DNA of 64,000 nucleotides, taken from positions 42,336,779-42,400,778 of the forward strand of contig OZ007571.1 of the NCBI GenBank assembly GCA_963931925.1, in the 5' to 3' direction. Of the stretch, positions 1-10,220 are shown in pieces (position 1 is the first letter of the stretch; every line of letters starts with the position of its first letter). The DNA comes from Onchidella celtica. Its lineage: Eukaryota; Mollusca; Gastropoda; Systellommatophora; Onchidiidae. The translations under genes were made by a program, and so were the position numbers. The notes beneath the pieces are model-generated. The model was given only the letters and a program-made list of their open reading frames with translations. It had not been told where the DNA came from and searched no databases.

Positions 1-1
1 G

Positions 2-994
2 GCCACTCAGCCTTTTGAACGCCTTAGCGTGGATTTTAAAGGGCCTTTGCCTTCTTCCTCGAGGAACAAGTACCTTCTGACAATGATTGATGAGTACTCC
101 CGCTTCCCCTTTGCTTTTCCATGTGCTGATATGAACGCCTCAACTATAATCAAATGCTTTTGTCAACTCTTCTCTCTGTTTGGAATGCCATCCTATGTGC
201 ACTCTGATAGGGGCGCTAACTTCATGTCTAGTGAGCTCAAGGACTTCCTTCACAACAAAGGTATAGCTACTAGTCGGACTACTCCGTACAACCCTAGAGC
301 TAATGGGCAAGTGGAAAGATTGAACGGCACGCTCTGGAAGACAATAACGCTTGCGCTGAGGTCTCGTGGCCTAGAGACCCATCAGTGGGAGCTCGTTCTC
401 ACAGATTCACTTCATTCCCTAAGATCCCTTCTATGTACCGCCACAAACGAAACTCCGCACGAGAGAATATTTCGCTGTAACAGGAAATCCACAACTGGTA
501 TAACTCTTCCAAGTTGGTTAACTACTCCCGGTACTGTGCTCATGAGAAGAAACGTGAGGACTTCGAAGTATGACCCCTTGGTAGATGAGGTTGAACTGTT
601 GGATTGCAATCCTCTGTATGCTCAAGTCAGACTTCGTGATGGGAGGGAGACAACAGTGGCTCTGCGCCACCTGGCACCACCTGGAGACATGACTACATCG
701 CTTACTGTTCCGAATGAAGCGGCTCCTTCGCCGACAAATAATGACTTAAATGTGAATGACCAGGCAAATCAGATAATGCTTGTTCCTGAACCAGCTGTTA
801 TGCAGACCGGTACGCAAAATCGTAGCTTGGATCTAACAGACTCTCTGAACACCCCAGGCAGTAACCCTTCGACTTCTCTCAGAGAAGAAAACTCTGAGAT
901 TCAACCGGAAGCACCTGATGAAAGTAGACCTAGTCCAAAACGCCGTCCTTTTGTTCGGACCAGGGTTTATAACTTACGGAACAGAGAAGCTTGA
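2..994 (+). CDS. Ty3/gypsy pol, integrase C-terminal part (cut by window edge)
   Basis: The frame is already open at base 2 (ATQPFERLSVDFKGPLP) and ends in TGA at 992-994. It carries the integrase core: the first catalytic Asp in SVDFKGPLP, the second in HSDRGANF, and the Glu in NGQVERLNG. This is the D,D-35-E layout that joins element DNA to the host chromosome. The C-terminal part (ETTVALRHLAPPGD, then a Pro/Ser-rich stretch ending VRTRVYNLRNREA) has no chromodomain. The true start lies outside the window. Confidence 0.88.
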   Translation, partial: ATQPFERLSVDFKGPLPSSSRNKYLLTMIDEYSRFPFAFPCADMNASTIIKCFCQLFSLFGMPSYVHSDRGANFMSSELKDFLHNKGIATSRTTPYNPRANGQVERLNGTLWKTITLALRSRGLETHQWELVLTDSLHSLRSLLCTATNETPHERIFRCNRKSTTGITLPSWLTTPGTVLMRRNVRTSKYDPLVDEVELLDCNPLYAQVRLRDGRETTVALRHLAPPGDMTTSLTVPNEAAPSPTNNDLNVNDQANQIMLVPEPAVMQTGTQNRSLDLTDSLNTPGSNPSTSLREENSEIQPEAPDESRPSPKRRPFVRTRVYNLRNREA

Positions 995-1147
995 ACTCTA
1001 CGATCACCAGGACTTTTTCTATGCATACTTGATGCAATTTGTGACAATAACGTTTCATTGCATTTTTGTTCGCTAGTATTAATTGGGGGTCATTGTAATT
1101 TTGAAAACGTGTTTAATGATGTCCCCGATTACCTGAGGGGGGAAGAA

Positions 1148-1472
1148 TGTCGTGATGTTGCTATGTTTATGTGCTTTGTGTTACTTTAATCGCTCGTCAT
1201 GTACTGTTTGTTTTATCTGTTTGTCTAACTATCTGCTATCTGCTTGTGTTGAACAATAACGCACCACTAATGAATACCACTGTGCGGAGATGACGTCACA
1301 GACGTTGCAATAAACGATTTCGTCCTTCCTAGCGCCATTGCTCGGTAGAAGGATTATAACTGGATCATGCTTCTGATCCTACTACAGTTGAATGTTGAAT
1401 AAAGCCAATATAATTGGCTAAAACAGACTTCAGACTCTCCGCTTTCAATTTATTCATATCACTATCTTAACA
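1148..1472 (+). repeat. 3' LTR of the gypsy-type element
   Basis: This 325-bp block begins TGTCGTGATG directly after a purine tract (CCTGAGGGGGGAAGAA) and ends CTTAACA. Inside are a perfect TGACGTCA (CRE/ATF-type site, 1291-1298) and an AATAAA polyadenylation signal (1398-1403). The left partner LTR is outside the window, so the right boundary rests on the TG...CA convention only. Confidence 0.65.
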
Positions 1473-2216
1473 AGATTGTGCATACATTTAGACAACCATC
1501 TTTTAACGAAAGAAATGAAGTGGTTTTAAAAAGTTCCTCCTTGTTTTGTAGGTATGTGAACTTCTGTAACTCAGGCGTTACGGACTGACATGAAGCTGAC
1601 ACAAGTAATTCATCCTGATAGCATACCTATATTACATCGATCACATTGAAACAATGACTTTTTTCTTTGTACAGTAAGATATTGAATTGTCTTTTGGCAA
1701 ACTATCATGCAGTTATCTTGCTGTTTGATGAAGAAGTTGACATGTTTTTGGCTGGTTATGATTTTTTAGTAATTTCTTATGAATTTGATAGATCACCATC
1801 AAATGCTCATTGCTGACCCGAGGTTTATGAAAATGTTGAAAAAGTCAAAGCAAATCACCCAAAAAGGTGTTTGAAATTTTACCCCTCAGGTTGACCTTTG
1901 AGCGGAATTGCCCTATTAAGTTAAATACAAGTAAACTGCAAAAAAAAGGCAAATAATATAAGTTTCCACGCTGATCTGAATTGGTAACTTTTTGTGTTAT
2001 ATTTAATTACATAACAGGCTACAACTTGAGAATGAAGAGTCTGTTGCTCTTAATTCCTGCAGATTTGAATTCTGCATTAAATTTCCTTTCTTTTCATATA
2101 ATTATAATATGACCACATTTGATCAATCTGAATTTTTTTTTGGGATACTTCTCAAACATGTCCACAGAATCTGTTATAAGTAAAGACAAACAATGATGTT
2201 TACACAACAAATAAAT
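1473..2216. other. AT-rich intergenic stretch
   Basis: No coding potential or recognisable repeat is seen. It separates the LTR from the 3' end of the Myb/SANT gene and probably holds that gene's 3' untranslated region. No consensus AATAAA is found on the minus strand close to the stop. Confidence 0.4.
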
Positions 2217-5200
2217 TCATTCATTCAATTTTTCAAGTTTTCTTGTGTAATAATCTTGCTTAATTTTTTTAAATTTTATATCTTCTTCTATTCCTTCTTG
2301 TTCTAAACGTTTAGTCTTGATTTCCTCTTCTAAGTATGTTGTCCACAGTTCGTCTTCTTTGGGCGTCTTGCCATGCCTTCCAGCAACCATTTTTCTTTTT
2401 CGCTGTCCTGTCATGCCTTCAGATTTGTGTTTGAATGCATCTCGGTTTGAACTGGGAACTGTCTCTGTAGTGCCATCTTGGGTTATGCTGTTTGCATTAT
2501 GTAGTGTTTTTTCGTTTGATATAAATGGTGTCTCTATCGTGCAAATAAAATTTGATGAACTGCTAGTTGCCACAGGTTCTGAAAACAAAGAGAAAAACAT
2601 TTCATTCCTTAGACATTTATGTCAGAAATCATATGTTATTACCAAATTTCTACAGAAACACAAAGAAAATAAGACGTTAGTGCAAGATTGAATTTATAGA
2701 GAAACATCTAAATATTAACCATTTACGGGTATAATCTTTGTTAAGTTCAAATAAAGGGGAAAGAGCAAAATTGTCGTGTCTCCAGGTTTATGAATTGAGG
2801 TTCATAAAGGCAATACTGTAATAATGACAAACTGTTTCTTGCAATTTTTTTTATTCCACTATCTTTAACCAGTTCCAAGTTACAGAGAAGCAGTATTGTT
2901 GTATCTACCATAAAAATGAGATCATTGAGAGCAAAATTGTGGTATTTCCAATTAGTACTTTTAAGTTTTGTATGAATACATTTTTTGTGACTCTCTTAGT
3001 TTATTTCTTTTAACGCTCTTTTATTGGTTGTGTGATTTTGTGGTTCAGTGCTATTTATTAATGATTATTTTGATATCCCTGTTTGTAGAGTGATGTGAAA
3101 ATAAATGGTTAATATGATTCCTAATTGTGAAGCGCTTATGGGCCTTCCATGTGAAGAAAAAGGGCCGTGCGTTCCTTTCCAGCCGTTTCTCTCTGCATCA
3201 CTGAAACTGCATATATTATATGTACGTGTAATTGTCTTGAAATATTAAGTTCATTTCCGATTTTCAAGAATTGAAATAAAATACAGATGACTTTATATTT
3301 ATGTCTTATGTCTTATGATTATTTTATACATTGCTGCTAATTTAATGTATGTCAGTGTCAAACAAAGAAATAGAATGCATATATTTCACTCATGGGCAAC
3401 CAAGTACCAAAAAGAACACAATCATATAATCATGCACATGTGTTAAGATGATACCAGTGATGCAGTACATTTAAACTAACGTTGAAATAAACTGTGATAA
3501 ACCAACAAAAGTTACAAGTGCAACAGCTGTGCACAGTTCAAAATAGAAATTTCAAATAAGCACTTTTTGTCATCTTCTTTTTTGCGGTCACTTAGTATAC
3601 CATGTCCTTCATAAAGAATTGCACCTCTTCGATCATATTTTGATAATCATCATTGGACCCCATTTCCCCATGTTGCCCATTAAAATAATATTGTATGTCT
3701 AAGTGAAAGCAGCTAAAGATATGAAAGACATCAATGAACTTGAAGACGAAACCAATGCCAGCACTCATTTCCAATACCTTTCTTTGCCACCACCCTCACA
3801 TCCAAGACATCCCCTCCACAGTCTGGGATTGGTGCAGAGCCAGTGTCTGAAATGAATAAAAAAAATAAACATAATGCCTAATATTGTTATAAAGGAGACC
3901 ATTTATTACCCATCGTACAACAACGAACAGATAAGAACTCCCAAATCACAAATCAAATAACTGAAACTAAACGTGCAAAGAGCTCCACTGTGCAATTGCA
4001 ATACCTAGTGTATCCACTTACATGGAATTAGATAAAGACAGGAAATAACTGGACCAACTACAAAACAATTCCGTAGAAGGTACCTATGTCATGCACATAA
4101 ATATAAATTACTATTAAAAAAATTCCAGCATATATAATACACATATGAGCATACTTTTTGTGGAAAACTTAACAAAAGCCAAATTATGATGAGCAATTAC
4201 AACACCACTAGCATCTGCCTGAAAGCGCATCAAATCTTCTATTCAAAACTGGCATTGTCAAAAACCTACTATATAACTGATCCTTAGAAAATTGCACGAA
4301 GATTCCGATCTGTAATAGTAGCAATACAAAATTATCAGTAACAAAACATGTATACATAAACAAAACCTCTTCAGATAACACAACTTTACCTGTGACGCCA
4401 TATAGCAGGGCTTTCTTGTCCCCTATTATATCCATAACAGTATCAAAATATGGTGGCACCTTGGGGGGCTCACCACCACCACTCCCTGCCACGTCAGCTT
4501 TATACCTAATGGCACCATTTTTCAAATCCTGGATAAACAAATAAATATCAAGTAAATACTTTTAAAAAAATGAAATAGGGTTTACAGTTTTGGGTGGCTA
4601 GATCTACATAGATCTATTTTTCTTTAGAAATCATTTGTTAAATCAACTAGCTATCTGAAATCAGTAAATTAAGATTTGTGGTTTATATAGAATCAAGAAG
4701 CAATATTGATCAATACCAATTCAACTACTTTTTTGAAAACTTTGATAACATTAAACAAGCTGAGAACAAACTGTATGGATCAAAATGACCAAGTCATGCA
4801 GAGAATGATATTCATGCCAATTTTTAATCTGATGTATAATTGTATTTTAACTAATGCCTAATAGTAATGTCTTGACTCATTCATTTTTATGTCATACAAA
4901 TAAGGAAGTGCTTATTCACAGACGTCTGCGGAAAAGATCCTGATTTATTAAAGGATTTTTTTTTAAAAACACACATTAATCATTGAAAGAACACTGGCTG
5001 TAAAAACTCTTGTGACAGTGACATATTTCAGTTGTTGTTTTCTACTAATTCTTCGTGGACTACTCACATTCCATTTCTTTTTCACTTCCTCGACCATACG
5101 GTCGGGTGCAGTCACATCTGCCTCACTGACAGCACCTGCTATGCGCTCCCACGCTTCCTTTTTGTTGCGACTGCACCAGTCATTCGCCAGCTTGCATGAA

Positions 5201-5310
5201 ATAATGTCTCGGTCAGCTGCTACTGTTTGCAGCAGCATGGATACCTCCGTGGAGGAAAAGCGCATCTTTCTCTTCTTCCTTACTGTCGCGTCCATTGCTA
5301 TTGAACACAT
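2217..5310 (-). CDS. NAIF1-like Myb/SANT-type DNA-binding protein, 4 exons
   Basis: Four exons are read from the splice sites: 5310-5068, 4528-4390, 3846-3778 and 2578-2217. Donors are AAT|GTGAGT, ACAG|GTAAAG and AAAG|GTATTG. Acceptors are TTTATCCAG, CATTTCAG and TTGTTTTCAG. Phases 0, 1 and 1 match at every junction, giving 813 bp (270 residues plus TGA). Residues 11-81 form a Myb/SANT-like trihelix (RKKRKMRFSSTEV ... EVKKKWN|DLKNG), followed by the linker SGGGEPPKVPPYFDTVMDII typical of Myb_DNA-bind_5/NAIF1 proteins. The C-terminus is a charged coiled coil (LEEEIKTKRLEQEGIEEDIK). The family derives from the Myb-like accessory protein of Harbinger transposons and acts in the nucleus as a DNA-binding factor. 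An alternative start is Met6 (5295), with a better Kozak context. No Harbinger transposase lies nearby, which favours a host gene. A transposon-borne copy is the alternative. Confidence 0.75.
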
Positions 5311-5568
5311 GTTTTGTTAATCATCTGCTACGGTAGGCCTAACTATGGGAAGTATTCCTTCTCATGCTGTCCTATCCAAAGTGGTTCTTTCGCGCGGAAG
5401 AGTTCCCAACATTTTACGACATAGTGGTAACGCAATTGCCCAGCTGACGTTATGATTATGAATACCAAATGTAACGTGTTTACTTTATAAGGCAAATGCG
5501 CTAAGTTACCGCCAAAAATCTACGCATCCTTTATGAATACTACAAATCTTGTCTCCACTTGTCAACAC
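5311..5568. other. Upstream region of the Myb/SANT gene
   Basis: This is the stretch just 5' of the four-exon gene and would hold its promoter. No TATA box is evident. Nothing else is recognisable. Confidence 0.3.
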
Positions 5569-6290
5569 TTCCTGTCCCGCTCAGCCAGTTACCCAATAAC
5601 ATGAGAATGGCGGGTGGGACGCTCTCTAGTGTCCCGAGGATCTCAAATTTCCTGTCCCCGTCAACTTCCGAGGGTTCGACTTGATTTGATGTTGAATTTG
5701 AAATAGGTCTAACTGAGGTCGATCTAATGGCATGCTGTCCTATTAAGATTCTATCTTTGTCAAGTGCTGATTTTAGAGGTGATAGGCACTGACTGTATCA
5801 ATGTAATTGTACCAATATTTATTTTCAGCACTAGCAAAGACAGGTGAAAAACGAAATTCATGATAGCACTTTTTGATTCTACTAGACGGAAATGGTTCTC
5901 TTTGTTGATCCTCATGGTGAATAAAATAATGATATTGAAGATTGAATTGTGCCCAAAAATGGATGAACAACTTAGCGTTACAAATTGAGGCAGTACATAA
6001 AGTTTCATACTTTTAGGTCACACAGTCATGCAGTCTTTAGGTGCTTACATGTCCACCCTCTAGCTCCATCATGGTATGATTTTCTCTTTTTCTGAAAGGT
6101 GCTTTTCTTATTCAATGGTTTGGCTACAGGGTTATAATTATGTTCTCTGCTCTTCTCTTTCTCTTTGATGTAATCACTACAATTTCAATACCTTAAATGA
6201 ACTTGTCCATGCTTTTTTAATCTAAAAATAATTCGATAATCATGCTCGTATCATTCCCAGCACACTTACATTTTTTATAGACAATACATG
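5569..6290 (+). repeat. Dispersed repeat R1, copy 1
   Basis: About 700 bp are clearly related, in the same orientation and along the whole length, to 42745-43450. Shared landmarks are TTGTCAACACTTCCTGTC, CCTATTAAGATTCTATCT, TTTTAGAGGTGAT, GAGGCAGTACATAAA and TCATATCATTCCCAGC-like ends. By eye the copies are about 75% similar with many small gaps. No coding capacity is visible; it is probably an old non-autonomous transposon. Confidence 0.7.
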
Positions 6291-6662
6291 GAGCGAGGCA
6301 GGTTTTTTTGTTTTTTTTGTTTGTATTTCGTTGGCGAGTTTCCAGACTTCTCTGAGACCTGAGACGCTCAGATTCATTCAACAACTTCCGTTCTTTTTAT
6401 TACATTTATCAAAATCATATGATTAAAAGAACATCCAGTTTCGTACGTCTTTATTCAGTTATCATTTCAGATAAAGTATTTGTGAAAGACTGAAAATCCA
6501 AGCACTGAAAATCGAATCAAACTCAAAGTAAAATAATCAAGAAATGTGATAGACGTAGGATTGCCGTTATTATCTCATAAGCATTAAACCCAAACTAAAA
6601 AAGACAACAAACTCAAACTCATTTCGGGTAAAGGAAACTCACATTGTATTTCTTACTGACGG

Positions 6663-7760
6663 TTATTTAACTCTGAGTATTTTCCACAACGTTGCTCTAA
6701 ACTGGCTGTTGAATTTGTAGTAGATGATTACGTTAACTCCAGCATTTAGGAAAGTGGTCAACTGCTTCAGGACGCGAAGTATACTACCGAGGTAAAACAG
6801 ACTTTTACCTGGAGCCAAATCAGGTACTATCATTTGGGCTATCGCTGTGGCTGACATGACGAGAGCAGTCAAAAGAAGAAATACAGTAATGATGGACACA
6901 GACTGAACAATGTGGATTTCCTTAGAGCTGAGTGTAGTGCTGGATACAGTTCGGTCCTGTTCACTTTCATTTTCTGAAGACTTCACAGACTCTGGTAAAG
7001 TCAGAGAAGCACTGTTCTCTTTCTTCAGGCTATAGTCACCAGTCATTTCTTTACGCAGTTTCGAGGCCCGAACAAGTGCATTGAAAAGTATGACCGAGCA
7101 AATAGTGACAATTCCTAAAACTGTGAAAGGATAGATGGTTTGATTGAGTAGATCCTTAGCCTCCCGAAACGTCTCAAAATTCTCAGCTTTCCACATAACA
7201 AGACGTGTTTCATTTGTTTTGGAACTTGTCACCCACACAAAACCTAGAGCTGTCAGTTCTGGTAATGCAGAGACGACACAGATCACCATTATTGTGGCAA
7301 TGATTAATAACGTATGGAAAACAGTAAAAACGTGTTTAAATCTGAAAGGCATTGTCACACAACAACATCTCGTTGCAGCTATGTATGTTGTAATTCCCAT
7401 AGAGGTGTCGAGAAACATGCCTTGATATGAACTGATGTAACCTCCCAGAGCGGCCGTGTTCAAGGGTAGATGTGCCGACAACGGGGACCATTCGACCCAG
7501 AAACACACCGTGATAAAAGCTGACAGACACAAGTACACTAAATCTGATAGTGCCAGAGCAAATAATGAAACCGTTACACATTCCTTGAGACCCATTTTGA
7601 TAAACACAACACTATTTATGATATTACCAGATATTCCAAAACTGATGAAAAGTGGTCCTAAAACATAATACAGCATAATTCTTACAACCCTGAGAATTTC
7701 CTTGGTCCCATCAAAGTAATGAACAGACTCTGTGGTTCTGGATTCATTTTGGAAATTCAT
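6663..7760 (-). CDS. Rhodopsin-like GPCR 1 (putative chemosensory receptor)
   Basis: Intronless 365-residue seven-transmembrane receptor. The open frame extends to 7919, but the ATG at 7760 (MNFQNES) is chosen because it aligns with the start MGYHNES of the two paralogues. TM1 carries SGNIINSVVFIKMGL and TM2 carries LFALALSDLVYL with the conserved Asp. The TM3 end is TYIAATRCCCVTMP, where the usual DRY is replaced by TRC. TM7 ends NAGVNVIIYYKF in place of NPxxY. The third cytoplasmic loop is long, charged and Ser/Thr-rich, a likely phosphorylation target. NES and NQT sequons lie in or near extracellular parts. Overall it resembles the expanded gastropod chemosensory receptor families. It is clearly diverged from receptors 2 and 3, so it is an older paralogue. 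The ligand is unknown. Confidence 0.85.
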   Translation of the reverse strand: MNFQNESRTTESVHYFDGTKEILRVVRIMLYYVLGPLFISFGISGNIINSVVFIKMGLKECVTVSLFALALSDLVYLCLSAFITVCFWVEWSPLSAHLPLNTAALGGYISSYQGMFLDTSMGITTYIAATRCCCVTMPFRFKHVFTVFHTLLIIATIMVICVVSALPELTALGFVWVTSSKTNETRLVMWKAENFETFREAKDLLNQTIYPFTVLGIVTICSVILFNALVRASKLRKEMTGDYSLKKENSASLTLPESVKSSENESEQDRTVSSTTLSSKEIHIVQSVSIITVFLLLTALVMSATAIAQMIVPDLAPGKSLFYLGSILRVLKQLTTFLNAGVNVIIYYKFNSQFRATLWKILRVK

Positions 7761-8109
7761 TCTGTTTTGGGTCACCGTCCTGGCTTTAAGACAAATTACA
7801 GTCCTGTGAAGTAGACAATTGAAGTAATTTAAAGTCGATCTTTGAATTGAAATTTTCGAGAAATGTTGTAGGTACACATGGCCATAAAATAATGCAGTCA
7901 AAATCGTTGAAAGTAACACGTTTCAATGAGAATGAAATAATTTTCTTCCAAGTAATAAACTGACTAAAGGCCTTTGAAAGATATAATCCATGAAAACAGT
8001 TGAATATTTAATCTTTATAAAAAGAAATAAAAAAATATATATTCAGTCCGGCTATATTGTGGCCGCCACTTAGAGGCCAGGGTAGACAAAACACCCCACC
8101 ATTACTCAA
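7761..8109. other. Receptor 1 upstream region
   Basis: This is the 5' flank of receptor 1. The frame stays open for 53 codons upstream of the chosen ATG, but without similarity to the paralogues. A GC-richer patch near 8050-8100 precedes the inverted repeat at 8110. No clear promoter motif is seen. Confidence 0.35.
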
Positions 8110-8145
8110 TTCAGGCCGCTAGGTGCCTCCAGGTAGCGGCCTGAA
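8110..8145. repeat. Perfect 12-bp inverted repeat (hairpin)
   Basis: TTCAGGCCGCTA (8110-8121) pairs exactly with TAGCGGCCTGAA (8134-8145) across a 12-nt loop. It is GC-rich in an AT-rich setting. It may be a transposon end or a chance palindrome; no target duplication was identified. Confidence 0.6.
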
Positions 8146-9194
8146 CACTCTCTTTTTTTTTTAACATAGTTGATATATGCATGTGTGCATATTATAGCCA
8201 AGCTGACAGCCGCTGTTCTGAGGATGATATGAGTACGAATATTCCATTATTATTGGACTCTAAACGCACTCTCTCACACACATTCACACACACACAAACT
8301 GACACACACACATACACAGGCGCGTTTACACACGACGCAACAACACGAAGACGCGCGGTGCTAACTTAAAATGGTAAAGAGTTGAATACCGTAGTTCGGC
8401 ACCTAATTATCACCAACCAAAAGCAGTACAGACGTCCAAAATTCCCACCTTTAATTAAGACTGGAAAATCCTGGAATTACTTAAACAAACTCGTAATTAG
8501 GATGATTCTTTATACTTTCAGCAGAAACTTTCCTTACGTAAACAGATAGTCCGTTAACCTCCCTAATTTTCAGGGTGTAAATTACTACAATAGCAACAGG
8601 AAACCTTTTCGATTTATTCCAGATTTAATAAACGAATGTTGAGCCAACCAGTCTCGTTTAATTGGCTCGTTATAGCTGAGAGTTGTTTTGACTCATTCGA
8701 ACTTTAATTGGCCCATCGACAAATTATGTGCTTCCATATTTTGTTCGCATTATTTTTTATTAAAAGTTTTCTTCATAACTTTATATATATTTATCGATAA
8801 TGCGGTGTAATTTCCCTGTTGCCGTGTTTTTCACTAATAAGTAATTCATTTGCACATTCACCATTTATCACAGACCGTGGGAGATAAGGGGAGATATTGA
8901 CAATTCCATCTCTTGTGAATATCCACTTTCCCCATAAATGGAGTCCCTGAAATGAGAAGCAGGGCTATGATCGATTACTCAGTAGGCTGAACCCAGGCCT
9001 TAAAGATCATGATTTTGATTCCTCAAACTTGTTAACACTGACATATTCCTATTAAAAGACATTTCTGTTGTTACGGTTTCACCCTTGGTCTCCAAAATGA
9101 AGGTCAATATAAGAAAAATGTGCAGGTATTTCAAAATACAGGCGGGACAGCAAGAGATCATTCGGCTTACTAATAACTCTAACCACCCTGCCCC
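8146..9194. other. Non-coding stretch with CA-rich patch
   Basis: A short CA-rich patch (CACACACA, about 8275-8320) is the only simple repeat. A run of 12 C at 9190-9202 marks the edge of the LINE tail that follows. No coding region is supported. Confidence 0.35.
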
Positions 9195-9202
9195 CCCCCC
9201 CC

Positions 9203-9400
9203 CAAATCTACTATACAAAATGTCTTTTCTTCTTCTTCTTTCTTCTTTCGTTCACCAAATCTAAATCTGCAGATTTGTTCTACGGTTTTCTGCAGTTCTT
9301 TCAGAGCACCATAACGTTTGACATTCAAGGCGATGGGTTTGGGCCAATATGTTTCTTGTAGTGCTGAGAAGAGTGTGCAGACCTGCATATATGTCTCAAA
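9203..9400 (-). mobile_element. LINE 3' tail fragment (RNase H-bearing family)
   Basis: Read on the minus strand, this matches the LINE tail at 60680-60850: CTLFSALQETYWPKP, then GALKELQKTVEQI and an AAATCTGCAGATTTAGATT stretch, ending in a GAAGAAGAA run. It is a 5'-truncated remnant of the C-terminal end of the pol gene plus the 3' UTR. A different repeat (9395-9565) abuts its upstream side. Confidence 0.6.
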
Positions 9401-9565
9401 TTTTGGATTTTGCGATAAGGGCATATTCTTATAGGAAATTCAATGCTGAACGCGCTGGTTTCTAAATTTTGGCAATATCTTACGTAGTTTTGAAGATCTG
9501 ACACATTTTGTAAAACAGGGGGAAAAAACAAACTTTTGAGTAAAACAGCTTTAAAGTTTTCCATT
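9395..9565. repeat. Repeat module X, copy 1
   Basis: About 170 bp, beginning CAAATTTTGGATTTTG and ending AACTTTTGAGTAAAACAGC, match 55013-55172 at roughly 85% by eye. In the other copy the module lies just inside a MITE that interrupts a LINE. Here too it abuts LINE sequence, so it may be part of the same transposon family. Confidence 0.65.
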
Positions 9566-9760
9566 TTTATTTACCAATAGCACTTAGAAAATACAGTATT
9601 ATCACATATAATAATGACACATTTTCATAGTATATTCAATGCTAAATGTGCTGACATTTAAATCATTTCAATATCTTGATTGGTTACAAAACTGTGGTGC
9701 ATTTTGTGAAGGAGGGTATGTAGCATCTGCAAGCTACCCCTTGCCCTCCCCCGTTTTTCT

Positions 9761-10220
9761 TGTTATACTGGTGACTGAGCATGTGTTCACTTCTTTCCTT
9801 CTTTAATTGTTGACGTTCGCCAGAGTGTACTCCGTGACTTTACCCTCCCTTCCTAGTGAGTAGTAGTCTTAGTGATCGTATTAGTATGTTCCCGAACATT
9901 CGATAACGTTGTGGATATTGTAGTTTACGCCAGATTTGGCCTTGGGTGATGTAACCTAGTGACGTATTGAAACGTGATTGGTTAGTTTGTGCGAGGGCAG
10001 TGGTTACGTTTATTTCGGGAACTTTCTATAGAAATACCTATATATATATATATGGACCCATGTAAGTGGTTGGTCGGTGAGTAAGTGAGTTTTTCTTCTC
10101 TGTGGCGTAGGATATTTACTTGTTCGTTGGTACCTTCCTAGTATTTTATTGTCAAGATACAGTTATTAAACTTGAGTATTATTTAATCGATCGTCGGATC
10201 TCGTGTTTATTTATTTTACA
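9761..10220 (+). other. Possible solo LTR or promoter-like block
   Basis: The block starts TGTTATACTG and ends TTTTACA. It holds a TATA run (about 10039-10053) roughly two thirds of the way along and an ATTAAA polyadenylation-like signal 100-130 bp further, in LTR order. No second copy and no target duplication is seen in the window, so the assignment is weak; an ordinary promoter is the alternative. Confidence 0.25.

Larger units (their letters stand above)
1..1472 (+). mobile_element. Ty3/gypsy-type LTR element, 3' part
   Basis: The window opens inside an LTR retrotransposon. In order it shows the integrase catalytic core and C-terminal region (2-994), about 150 bp of non-coding tail, a purine-rich tract (about 1133-1147) and a 3' LTR starting TGT and ending ACA. 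The integrase wording, including the YNPRANGQVERLNG box and the VRTSKYDPLVDEVE-type tail, is that of Ty3/gypsy elements common in fish, echinoderms and molluscs. The 5' half lies outside the window, so age and completeness cannot be judged. The visible reading frame is open. Confidence 0.85.

Noticed and set aside
7761-7919. Extending receptor 1 to an upstream ATG (418 residues)
   Set aside because: The extra 53 residues have no counterpart in the two paralogues, whose starts align with the ATG at 7760.
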